A stretch of DNA of 50,622 bases, from contig QMOV01000007.1 of the NCBI GenBank assembly GCA_003650305.1, positions 1-50,622 on the forward strand. The letters are read 5' to 3'. Shown here piece by piece: positions 1 through 7,449 of this stretch. Made by a program: the position numbers and the translations under genes. The notes under the pieces are model-generated. The model ran no database searches, was not told the origin of the DNA, and saw nothing but the letters and a program-made list of their open reading frames with translations. Origin of the DNA: Bacteroidota bacterium (GTDB lineage: Bacteria > Bacteroidota > Bacteroidia > Flavobacteriales > Flavobacteriaceae). How positions within the stretch are numbered: the stretch's first letter is position 1; each line of letters opens with the position of its first letter.

Positions 1-1093
1 AAGTATCTTCAGGAGATCCCATTTTCATCGATTGCAAGTCTGCTTGCAAATGTGTTTTAACGTCATTCCATTTGCTTTTAGGAATATAAGCTCTTGATGC
101 AGCACTACATTTTTGTCCTTGATATTCAAACGATCCACGAGTTAAAGCTGTTGCTACTTGTTTTGCATTTGCCGATGGATGCATCCAAACAAAATCTTTG
201 CCACCAGTTTCGCCTACAATTCTTGGGTACGATATGTATTTTCCCTGATTTACATTTTTGCCAATCTGCTCCCAAAAACTATTAAAAACTCCAGTAGATC
301 CTGTAAAATGGATTCCAGAAAAATGTTTACTGTCTAACAATACTTCGGTAATCGTTGCAGAGTTTCCGGTAATCATATTAATTACTCCATCAGGCAGTCC
401 TGCTTCTTTAAATAATTCCATAATTATTTGTGCAGAATAGACTTGCGTACGAGCAGGTTTCCAAACAACCACATTGCCCATCATTGCAGGAGCTGCTGGT
501 AAATTTCCAGCGATTGATGTAAAATTAAATGGCGTTATGGCATATACAAATCCTTCTAAAGCTCGATACTCCATTCTGTTCCAAATTCCTGAAGAAGAAA
601 TAGGTTGGTTTGCATATATTTCGGTCATGAATTCCACATTAAACCTAAAGAAATCTATCAATTCACAAGCAGCATCAATTTCTGCTTGAAATACATTTTT
701 TGATTGTGCAATCATTGTGGCAGCATTCAGTCTTGCTCTATAAGGACCTACTAATAATTCAGCACATTTTAAAAATATGGCAGCACGATCTTGCCAAGGT
801 GTTGCAGCCCATTTTTTTCTTGCGTCCAATGCAGTAGTTACAGCGTCTTCTATATGTACTTTTTCTGCTAAATGATAATTACCAACAGTATGCTTATGAT
901 CGTGAGGCGGATGAATGGAAACCGTATTTCCTGTTCTTATTTCTTTACCATTAATATAAAAAGGAATGTCAACGGTTTCATTGTACATTTTTTTATAAGT
1001 CGCTAGTAACTCATTTCGTTCTGGACTGTTTGGTGCATACGATTTTACAGGTTCGTTAACTGCTTTTGGTACATTATAAAATCCTGTTGCCAT
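1..1093 (-). CDS. pruA: L-glutamate gamma-semialdehyde (1-pyrroline-5-carboxylate) dehydrogenase, 3' end outside window
   Basis: Aldehyde dehydrogenase of proline catabolism: oxidises glutamate semialdehyde to glutamate with NAD+ in the cytoplasm. I read 364 codons from the ATG at 1093 (MATGFYNVPKAVNEPVKSYA) to the window edge; family members are about 540 residues, so roughly the last third is missing. Visible motifs are the N-terminal ALDH region (NLPAAPAMMGNVVVWKPA), the FTGSTGVF nucleotide loop, the VGETGGKDF segment carrying the general-base Glu, and the catalytic Cys329 in YQGQKCSAAS. The gene is divergent from the NRDE gene starting at 1274. The PutA-like proline dehydrogenase partner is not in view. 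The stand-alone form (not fused to PutA) is the common arrangement in Bacteroidota. Confidence 0.93.
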   Translation of the reverse strand, partial: MATGFYNVPKAVNEPVKSYAPNSPERNELLATYKKMYNETVDIPFYINGKEIRTGNTVSIHPPHDHKHTVGNYHLAEKVHIEDAVTTALDARKKWAATPWQDRAAIFLKCAELLVGPYRARLNAATMIAQSKNVFQAEIDAACELIDFFRFNVEFMTEIYANQPISSSGIWNRMEYRALEGFVYAITPFNFTSIAGNLPAAPAMMGNVVVWKPARTQVYSAQIIMELFKEAGLPDGVINMITGNSATITEVLLDSKHFSGIHFTGSTGVFNSFWEQIGKNVNQGKYISYPRIVGETGGKDFVWMHPSANAKQVATALTRGSFEYQGQKCSAASRAYIPKSKWNDVKTHLQADLQSMKMGSPEDT

Positions 1094-1273
1094 GATTTAT
1101 TTTGTTTATTGATTTATTGAATTTTGAGTTCATCTTCACAAAATGTTATGTGAATAAATGATTGCAAACTTACAACTTTTTTGATGATTTTTTATTTGAA
1201 GGATTACAAAAACTACCATAAAATATTGCTTATTTTTTGTAAGTTGCCAAATAGTTTTAAGACTACTTTTTTT

Positions 1274-1999
1274 ATGTGTACAGTAACTATAATTCCGAAA
1301 GGGAATAACGATTTTATATTAACATCCAATAGAGATGAAGCTCCAAACAGAACTTCACTTGCGCCAGATATTTATACAATTAAAGGAACAAAAATGATGT
1401 TTCCTAAAGATGAACTTGCTGGAGGCACTTGGATTGGAGTGAGTGAGAAAAACAGATTAATTTGTTTGTTGAATGGAGGATTTACTTGTCATGAGCGAAA
1501 AGCGGATTATAGAATGAGTCGTGGTGTAGTTGTTAACGATTTATTAGCTTCTGAAGATGTAGTAGCTTCAATTGAAGATTATAATCTTAATGATATAGAA
1601 CCGTTTACATTGGTAATTGTTGATTGGAATGTTAGTTTGAAGCTTTTTGAATTGGTTTGGGATGGTCAACAAAAACATTTTAAAGTATTACCTCTTGAAC
1701 CTAAAATTTGGTCATCTTCTACATTGTATTCCCAAGTTATGAAAAAAGAACGTTTACAGTGGTTTGAAGATTTTAAAATTGCCAACGAATTACATTCTGC
1801 TTCTTTGTTGAATTTTCATAAAACCGCTGGAAATGGAAATGCAGATTATGGAGTTGTAATGGATCGTCATTTTGTAAAAACAACGAGCATCACTCAAGTA
1901 GAAAAAATTGAGGATGTTGTAAAAATGCGATTTAATAACCTTCAAAGTAATACTGCCTCAGTAAAAACATTTAAACTTCAGCAAACTGTAAATGAATAG
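1274..1999 (+). CDS. NRDE family protein (TANGO2-like, Ntn-hydrolase fold)
   Basis: Member of the NRDE/TANGO2 family, named for the Asn-Arg-Asp-Glu motif seen here at residues 19-22. The open frame extends upstream to 1181, but I start at the ATG at 1274 because family proteins begin Met-Cys-Thr and Cys2 would be the N-terminal nucleophile after Met removal. That gives 241 residues. Further family features are ELAGGTWIG and the LLNGG stretch. The biochemical activity is not established; a thiol N-terminal hydrolase or a haem/lipid-related role is suggested by relatives. Its stop overlaps the start of the next gene (ATGAATAG), so the two are almost certainly co-translated. Confidence 0.85.
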   Translation: MCTVTIIPKGNNDFILTSNRDEAPNRTSLAPDIYTIKGTKMMFPKDELAGGTWIGVSEKNRLICLLNGGFTCHERKADYRMSRGVVVNDLLASEDVVASIEDYNLNDIEPFTLVIVDWNVSLKLFELVWDGQQKHFKVLPLEPKIWSSSTLYSQVMKKERLQWFEDFKIANELHSASLLNFHKTAGNGNADYGVVMDRHFVKTTSITQVEKIEDVVKMRFNNLQSNTASVKTFKLQQTVNE

Positions 2000-2990
2000 C
2001 TCTGGATTTATAATAGCATTGGCATATCCTGAAACTGTTGTTAGAGTTTCAAACGAATGGTTTTCTCCGTTTTTAAGATTTATGGGTATTGGTAAAAAAC
2101 ACTATGTTAAAGCTGGTCATGCTGGTTTGGTGCTTATTGATAAAGAAACAGGAATATTAGAGTATCATGATTTTGGTCGTTATATCACAACGCAATCTAC
2201 AGGAAGAGTAAGAGGAAAAGACACAGATAACGAATTGGATTTTTTGCTTAAAGCACAGATTGAAGAAGGGAAAATTAAAAATTTAGACGAGATTCTTAAG
2301 TTTTTGGCAACTAATCCAAAATTAATTCATGGAGAAGGAAAATTAATTGCTTCAGTTTGCGATGCCATAGATTATGATAAAGCCATAGATTATATAACAA
2401 CCATGCAGCAACGTCATTTTATTCGCTATGGTGTTTTTATAAAAGGGGCAAGTAATTGTTCCCGTTTTGTAACCACAACTATAATTGCTTCTGTAACTAA
2501 TGAAAGCATAAAAAAGAAGCTTATTAAATCTACTCGATTTACGCCAAGTACTGTTGGTAATGTTGTTATCGCTAATACTGGAAATTATATTTATGAAGTT
2601 TCAGATAAAGGGGAAATATCAAAATTTACATCTTCAGTTAAAAAAGAAAATATAAGATGTTTTCTTGATAGATTAAAAGATTACGAGCCTAGTTTAATAG
2701 GGAATCAACTTCCAAAATCTGTTGATGGTGTTCATAAAAAAGCGCAATGGCTTGGAGGTGTTGGAGCAGGAGCTTGGTTTGAATTGCACAAAACAGAAAA
2801 AAAAGCAGAATTTAACTATAGAAACATTGCACCTAGTGGACATGTAAATGTGCAAGATGTGTTTGTAGTAAATGATTCAGCATTTAACTACCAAGAAGGC
2901 TTTAATTTTGTGCATTACTCAAACTGTAAGTTCTTTCATGTAGAACAAAATGATATGGTATTTAGGTTTGATAGAAAGTTTGCGAATTAA
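1992..2990 (+). CDS. Papain/NlpC-P60-like hypothetical protein, probably DUF6695 family
   Basis: 332-residue protein without signal peptide or membrane segment. I think it belongs to the family named DUF6695; this is recalled, not searched. Two blocks stand out: KAGHAGLVLID with His43, and GASNCSRFVTT with Cys156. A histidine in a strand before a cysteine at a helix start is the order seen in circularly permuted NlpC/P60-like enzymes (YiiX/LRAT type), so a thiol hydrolase or acyltransferase activity is plausible but unproven. The C-terminal ~130 residues lack recognisable motifs. It overlaps the upstream NRDE gene by 8 nt and shares its TTAA stop with the convergent apaG gene. Confidence 0.75.
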   Translation: MNSSGFIIALAYPETVVRVSNEWFSPFLRFMGIGKKHYVKAGHAGLVLIDKETGILEYHDFGRYITTQSTGRVRGKDTDNELDFLLKAQIEEGKIKNLDEILKFLATNPKLIHGEGKLIASVCDAIDYDKAIDYITTMQQRHFIRYGVFIKGASNCSRFVTTTIIASVTNESIKKKLIKSTRFTPSTVGNVVIANTGNYIYEVSDKGEISKFTSSVKKENIRCFLDRLKDYEPSLIGNQLPKSVDGVHKKAQWLGGVGAGAWFELHKTEKKAEFNYRNIAPSGHVNVQDVFVVNDSAFNYQEGFNFVHYSNCKFFHVEQNDMVFRFDRKFAN

Positions 2991-3373
2991 TTCATTGCAA
3001 AAACTGCACTTAATTTAAAGGTAGGAATGGATACTTTAAACTTTTTTGTGGTAGTAAAATTAACCATATTGTAATGTCCTTGCATAGCACCAAATGGCGA
3101 CGTTAATAAACAGCCAGAACTGTAAGTATAAGATTCTCCAGGTTTTAACACAGGTTTTTTACCAATAACACCTTCGCCATCAATCACTTCAATGTTATTA
3201 AGGGCATCAAGAATTCTCCAGTGTCTTGAATTTAATTGTACCGAATCTTTGCTTTGGTTTTCAATAGTAACTTTATATCCAAAGGCGAAATTCACTTTAT
3301 AATTTTTATAAAATGTGCCTTCAAAATTTGTTTCGACAGAAATTTTTATTCCTCTTGTTACTTGTTGAACCAT
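2987..3373 (-). CDS. apaG: ApaG domain protein
   Basis: 128-residue ApaG, an immunoglobulin-like beta-sandwich domain of unknown biochemical function linked in enterobacteria to Co2+/Mg2+ efflux and Ap4A phenotypes. The length matches the family (about 125). Diagnostic stretches are the VTIENQS strand, SRHWRILDA, GEGVIGKKPVLKPGESYTY, and SPFGAMQGHY near the end, which is the most conserved family block. It is cytoplasmic, without a signal peptide. Its stop overlaps by 4 nt that of the convergent gene ending at 2990. The T9SS plug gene lies upstream on the same strand but 107 nt away, so co-transcription is possible, not evident. Confidence 0.95.
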   Translation of the reverse strand: MVQQVTRGIKISVETNFEGTFYKNYKVNFAFGYKVTIENQSKDSVQLNSRHWRILDALNNIEVIDGEGVIGKKPVLKPGESYTYSSGCLLTSPFGAMQGHYNMVNFTTTKKFKVSIPTFKLSAVFAMN

Positions 3374-3480
3374 GCTACTAATTAATATACAAAAAGTATT
3401 GAAATGCTAAAATAGTAAAAATTAGACGCTAACTATTAATTAATAAGATATTTGACGTAAAAAACTGTTAAAAATTTCAA

Positions 3481-4728
3481 TTAATTAGAAATATTAACAG
3501 ATGAGCCTTCTCCAAATCCAATAATTTTATCGTAACGTGCTCCTAAATCTCTGTAATACACTAACACTTTATAATTGTTTTCGGTTTGGTCAAAATTTCC
3601 ACTAATTGCGCCTTCTTCTAATTTACCATTTTCATCCACAACAATATATTTATAATTGTAAAACCCTTGTTTCAATTTTAGTTTAGATTCATAATAACCA
3701 GATTTTAGATTGAAACTCATTTTAGTAGTTTCATCTATGGCATAATTATTAAAATTACCATACACATGAATACTTTTATTATTAAATAGTTCTGGATGCT
3801 GTATTGAAAAATGTATAACAGTATAATCAGCTTCAATTGCTACATTATCTGTATCTAAAGCAGTAATTAAAAAATTACCATTAATATCTGGATTGTAAGT
3901 ATAAGGCCTGTTTGCTCTTATTATATCTGTAAATAAATAGTTGTGATAGATGTCTTTTAAATCAATAAATTGCACACCAACATTGGCACCTCTTACATCT
4001 TTGTTTTCGAAGAATAAAAATTCGTTTCCTGCCCAAAAACTGGATTCTGTATCGTATTTATAAATGAGTTGGCGACCAATAGTATATAATGGCTTTAAAG
4101 TTGTAATTGTAGTATTCAAATTATTATTTTGTATAACAACAACTTTAATGGTTTGTTTAGGATTATTGAAATGCATTGAAGGTGAAGAGATGTTAAAATC
4201 TACAGATTGCTTTTGTTGTATATACTTTACATCACGAGAACGTTTAATAGCAACACCAACATTGGCAATGTCTTGATAAATCATAAATTTTCGACTAAAC
4301 ATTAATTCTTCATACTCATTATAAATATTTATCATATAATTTCCTGACATTTTTAATCGTGTTTGCTGATTTGGAATTTGTAAAGTATAATGCGAGTAAA
4401 TTTGATAAGTGTTAAAAGAATTTTCGTAGTTAACAATCCTTAAGTTATCGAATCCTTGAAGATATTCAGACTTCATTAAATTTGAAGAAGTCCAATCAAA
4501 ATTATAATGTGTTATGGTGTAATAAAAATCGGCTTCATCTCCATTTAAAACATCAAATTCTAAAAGCAAACGTTCCCTCAATTTTAAAATTGGTAATTGG
4601 CTTTGGTTAGTATTGCTTTTAAAAGTGATGGTTTTTATATATTCTGGAGGATTTACCTCTTTAACTTGACCAAAAGTTAGCGCTGTAAAACACAAGAATA
4701 TAAAGAATAGTTGATGCCTAAATTTCAT
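3481..4728 (-). CDS. Type IX secretion system plug protein (DUF5103)
   Basis: 415 residues with a clear signal peptide (hydrophobic core ending FTALTFGQ, new N-terminus near Gln21). The body is beta-rich and matches the DUF5103 family, now described as the plug subunit that blocks the periplasmic side of the SprA translocon of the T9SS in Flavobacterium johnsoniae (established knowledge). Recognisable blocks are YYTITHYNFDWTSSNLMKSE near residues 65-84, the GNYMINIYNE segment, and a C-terminal domain starting near HVYGNFNNY. Expected location is the periplasm, bound to the outer-membrane translocon. Its presence implies a working T9SS elsewhere in the genome. Confidence 0.88.
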   Translation of the reverse strand: MKFRHQLFFIFLCFTALTFGQVKEVNPPEYIKTITFKSNTNQSQLPILKLRERLLLEFDVLNGDEADFYYTITHYNFDWTSSNLMKSEYLQGFDNLRIVNYENSFNTYQIYSHYTLQIPNQQTRLKMSGNYMINIYNEYEELMFSRKFMIYQDIANVGVAIKRSRDVKYIQQKQSVDFNISSPSMHFNNPKQTIKVVVIQNNNLNTTITTLKPLYTIGRQLIYKYDTESSFWAGNEFLFFENKDVRGANVGVQFIDLKDIYHNYLFTDIIRANRPYTYNPDINGNFLITALDTDNVAIEADYTVIHFSIQHPELFNNKSIHVYGNFNNYAIDETTKMSFNLKSGYYESKLKLKQGFYNYKYIVVDENGKLEEGAISGNFDQTENNYKVLVYYRDLGARYDKIIGFGEGSSVNISN

Positions 4729-4837
4729 TTAAAAATAGTTTGTGTGTAAAGGTAAACAAATTTTATGCCTAAAAAATGTGTTTAGATAATCTGAAGAATT
4801 TAATCATTAGTATTTTTTTTGTCCATACTTCCCTTAA

Positions 4838-4853
4838 ATTCCCTAAAGGGAAT
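4838..4853. repeat. Palindrome at the 3' edge of the DUF559 gene
   Basis: ATTCCCTAAAGGGAAT forms a 7-bp stem with a 2-nt centre. It includes the TAG stop codon of the DUF559 gene. The core CCCTAAAGGGAA recurs on the other side of the same gene at 5258-5269. Confidence 0.7.
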
Positions 4854-5235
4854 CCTCGAGCAATTTATATATTATTTTACTCATTACACTATCTATATTA
4901 TCAAGAACTTCAGTATTTGTAAATCGCATTTCACTTATTCCAACACCATTTAAGTAGGTGGTTTTTTTATTGTCTTTTTCTTTTTGTTCAGCATTGTTGT
5001 GATAACCCCCATCAATTTCTATTGATAATCTTTTCTTGTGGCAATAAAAATCAAGAACAAAAAACTTGATTGGATGTTGTCGTCTAAATTTAAACCCTTC
5101 AGGTTTTGTTTTTAAAGTTTCCCATAGCAGTTTTTCTGGTTCAGTCATATCAAATCTTAATTTTGCTGCATTCCTAAAAATTTTAGGAGTAGCTCCATCA
5201 TGCATTCCAGAGATTTTAAGCCAGTCTTTTTGCAT
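4843..5235 (-). CDS. DUF559 endonuclease-like protein
   Basis: 130-residue protein of the DUF559 family, related to very-short-patch-repair and other PD-(D/E)XK nucleases. Core motifs are MTEPEKLLWETL, GFKFRRQHPI, VLDFYCHKKRLSIEIDGGYH (the D...E-x-D catalytic core) and a final strand with MRFTN. The function of this small type is not established; DNA cleavage is inferred from the fold. The gene is wedged between a PH-domain gene and the T9SS plug gene. Both edges carry the palindrome TCCCTAAAGGGA: the left copy (4838-4853) provides the last codons and the TAG stop, and the right copy is at 5258-5269. This suggests a cassette that moves between intergenic sites. Confidence 0.88.
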   Translation of the reverse strand: MQKDWLKISGMHDGATPKIFRNAAKLRFDMTEPEKLLWETLKTKPEGFKFRRQHPIKFFVLDFYCHKKRLSIEIDGGYHNNAEQKEKDNKKTTYLNGVGISEMRFTNTEVLDNIDSVMSKIIYKLLEDSL

Positions 5236-5257
5236 TATATAATTTTTAATAATGGCT

Positions 5258-5269
5258 TCCCTTTAGGGA
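5258..5269. repeat. Palindrome at the 5' edge of the DUF559 gene
   Basis: TCCCTTTAGGGA, the partner of the palindrome at 4838-4853, sits between the start of the DUF559 gene (5235) and the stop of the PH-domain gene (5278). It is followed by TTGAGGG, another feature of these G-rich intergenic repeats. Confidence 0.6.
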
Positions 5270-5277
5270 TTGAGGGT

Positions 5278-5811
5278 TCATTTATTTTTTATCTCATTTA
5301 AAATATCTCTTATTTCAATAAGCGTATTATTAATTTGCTCGTTGCTTGTTTGGGTTTGAGTACTAATAACTCTTTCATTTTGTTTTAATAATTCTCTTTG
5401 ATGTAATACTTTTTTCTTAAAATCGGAAGCGCCAATAATACCTACTAATTTCATATCACTTCCTTGTGGATTGCTATGTCCTGCGGTTTCGATTTTTAAA
5501 ATTCGTAAATCGAGATATTTTAATAAAGGATTTTCAATAAATGTTAAATCTTGAATATTTTCTAACGGAATTGTTTTTTCAACTTTAAAGAGCACCCCTT
5601 TTTTAAATTCTAAATGCTTAGTAGTTAATTCGCAAGACATGTTTTCGTAATAGCGTTTGCTTATATATTGTCCAAGACCAAGAAGCCAAACAATGAGTAT
5701 AGGAATTCCTATAACAGTAACTAATAAGAAAAATGCAATTGTAATAAAAATGTATGTTTTAATCTTCGGATTAAATTCTGCTTTTAGCATGAGTTTATTT
5801 TCTGAAATCAT
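5278..5811 (-). CDS. PH domain-containing membrane protein (bPH2/YdbS type)
   Basis: 177 residues. A hydrophobic segment at about 20-50 (IFITIAFFLLVTVIGIPILIVWLLGLGQYI) would form two short or one long membrane helix. It is followed by a bacterial PH domain with the family pattern: CELTTKHLEFKKG, then KVEKTIPLENIQDLTF, and LRILKIETAG. A polar, helical C-terminal tail (about 130-177) may form a coiled coil. bPH2 proteins are membrane-associated with no agreed function. It lies upstream of the DUF559 gene on the same strand and 205 nt from the divergent nqr operon. The start is the first ATG of the frame and fits the family. Confidence 0.85.
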   Translation of the reverse strand: MISENKLMLKAEFNPKIKTYIFITIAFFLLVTVIGIPILIVWLLGLGQYISKRYYENMSCELTTKHLEFKKGVLFKVEKTIPLENIQDLTFIENPLLKYLDLRILKIETAGHSNPQGSDMKLVGIIGASDFKKKVLHQRELLKQNERVISTQTQTSNEQINNTLIEIRDILNEIKNK

Positions 5812-5971
5812 AATTTATATAATATTTTATACACCATAAAAGTAACGATTTATTTAATGTTATAGAATGCAAATATTTGTATAGCAAAATATAATATTGA
5901 CATCAAAAAAAAACTGAATTTTACTTATTGAATTTATTTTAAATTATTATGAAAACTGTATTTTAAATTCG

Positions 5972-5979
5972 TAAATTTG
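5972..5979 (+). promoter_or_regulatory. Candidate minus-7 box for the nqr operon
   Basis: TAAATTTG matches the Bacteroidota housekeeping minus-7 consensus TAnnTTTG. It lies 37 nt upstream of the nqrA ATG, leaving a leader of about 30 nt. I see no clear minus-33 TTTG at the expected spacing, so support rests on the minus-7 box and position. Confidence 0.45.
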
Positions 5980-6016
5980 CATCGATTTTTAGATAATTAA
6001 ATTCAGTAAATATAAT

Positions 6017-7372
6017 ATGTCCAACGACATTCGTATTAAAAAAGGTCTAGACATTAAACTTAAAGGTAAAGCCGAAAAAGCAATTGAAAAAGCTATAGTA
6101 AGTAACTTCTACACCATTAGACCAGAAGATTTCCACAATGTTATTCCGAAACTTATTGCAAAAGAGGGTTCAAAATTAAAAGCAGGAGAACCTGTATTTT
6201 ATGATAAATCTAATGAAGCTGTTAAATTTGCATCTCCAGTTTCTGGAGAAATCATTGAAATAGCACGTGGTGAAAAGCGTAAAATAGTAGCGATTAAAAT
6301 TCAAGCAGATAGAGAGCAAACCTATCATGATAATTGTGAAATTGATGTTGATACTGCATCTTCTGAAGAAATAAAAAGCCAACTTTTAGCATCAGGATGT
6401 TGGCCATTTATTAAACAACGTCCTTACGATGTTATTGCTAATCCAGACATTGCGCCAAAATCTATCTTTGTTTCGGCTTATGCAAGTGAACCTTTAGCTG
6501 CAGATATGGATTATGTATTGCAAGGTAAAGAAACCGAATTACAAGCTGCAGTTACAGCTTTAGGTAAATTAACAAAAGGGACAGTACATGTTTCGGTTGA
6601 GAAGAATTCAAATTCTCCATTAGCTGGTTTATCAGGAACTACATTGCATAAAGTTTCTGGTCCACATCCTTCAGGAAACGTTGGTACACAAATTAATAAA
6701 ATCGATCCTGTTAATAAAGGCGAAGTAGTTTGGACTGTGAATCCGCAAGATCTTATTATTATTGGAGAGTTATTATTAACTGGTAAATTTAATGCAGAAC
6801 GCATTATAGCTTTAGCAGGTTCTTCAATTAAAAAGCCAAGATATTTTGTCACTAAAATAGGAAGCGAAGTAGCAACAATGATTTACGATTATGGTATTGA
6901 AAAAGAGGCTAATGTTCGTATAATTTCTGGAAATATATTAAGCGGAAAGCAAATTCATCCAGATGGTTATCTTGACTATTATAGTAATACTATTACAGTA
7001 ATTCCAGAAGGTGACGATTACGAATTCTTAGGTTGGACAACACCTATTTTCAATAAAGTATCAGTTTCAAGAGCATTAACATTTTCTTGGATGCTTCCAA
7101 AGAAAAAATTCAATTTAGACACAAACACAAATGGTGAGCGTCGCGCATTTGTAACTACTGGAACTTACGAAGAAGTGTTTCCGTTAGATATTTATCCAAT
7201 GCAAATTTTAAAATCATGCATGTATAAAGATTTAGACGAAATGGAAGCTTTAGGAATGTACGAAGTTGCACCTGAAGATTTTGCACTTACAGAATTTGTG
7301 TGTGTATCTAAACAACCACATCAGGAAATTATACGAAAAGGTTTAGACTTAATGTTAAAAGAAATTGGATAA
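6017..7372 (+). CDS. nqrA: Na+-translocating NADH:quinone reductase subunit A
   Basis: First gene of a complete nqrABCDEF operon. NqrA is the peripheral cytoplasmic subunit that contributes to the quinone-binding region of the Na+-NQR, which couples NADH oxidation and ubiquinone/menaquinone reduction to sodium export. It is 451 residues, as expected. The N-terminal barrel-sandwich (GLDIKLKGKAEKAI, KEGSKLKAGEPVFYDKSN, FASPVSGEI) resembles the RnfC-like fold, and the GPHPSGNVGTQINKIDP block is the best family signature. There are no membrane segments. A spacer with two 30-bp repeats separates it from nqrB. Confidence 0.97.
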   Translation: MSNDIRIKKGLDIKLKGKAEKAIEKAIVSNFYTIRPEDFHNVIPKLIAKEGSKLKAGEPVFYDKSNEAVKFASPVSGEIIEIARGEKRKIVAIKIQADREQTYHDNCEIDVDTASSEEIKSQLLASGCWPFIKQRPYDVIANPDIAPKSIFVSAYASEPLAADMDYVLQGKETELQAAVTALGKLTKGTVHVSVEKNSNSPLAGLSGTTLHKVSGPHPSGNVGTQINKIDPVNKGEVVWTVNPQDLIIIGELLLTGKFNAERIIALAGSSIKKPRYFVTKIGSEVATMIYDYGIEKEANVRIISGNILSGKQIHPDGYLDYYSNTITVIPEGDDYEFLGWTTPIFNKVSVSRALTFSWMLPKKKFNLDTNTNGERRAFVTTGTYEEVFPLDIYPMQILKSCMYKDLDEMEALGMYEVAPEDFALTEFVCVSKQPHQEIIRKGLDLMLKEIG

Positions 7373-7373
7373 A

Positions 7374-7440
7374 TTATTCATTGTGCGAAGAGAAATGAAA
7401 AATAGTTTTTTTATTCATTGTGCGAAGAGAAATGAAAAAT
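7374..7440. repeat. Two-copy 30-bp direct repeat between nqrA and nqrB
   Basis: Two identical 30-bp copies at 7374-7403 and 7411-7440, separated by 7 nt (AGTTTTT). Each copy contains the imperfect hairpin TTCATT...AATGAA around GTGCGAAGAG. The copies almost fill the nqrA-nqrB spacer; nqrB starts 9 nt after the second. Confidence 0.9.
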
Positions 7441-7449
7441 ATTAAATAA

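Noticed and set aside
474-689. Plus-strand frames at 94-689
   Set aside because: They are antisense to pruA, whose reading frame and ALDH motifs are continuous to the window edge.
4843-5235. DUF559 gene as part of a defence or restriction island
   Set aside because: No methyltransferase, helicase or other defence genes nearby; neighbours are a PH-domain protein and a T9SS component.
6511-6852. 113-residue antisense frame inside nqrA
   Set aside because: Shadow of the nqrA codons; composition follows the complementary frame and no start signals are present.
7374-7440. Two identical 30-bp repeats that might begin a CRISPR array
   Set aside because: Only two units with a 7-nt spacer, no further copies and no cas genes; the unit is an intergenic tandem duplication.
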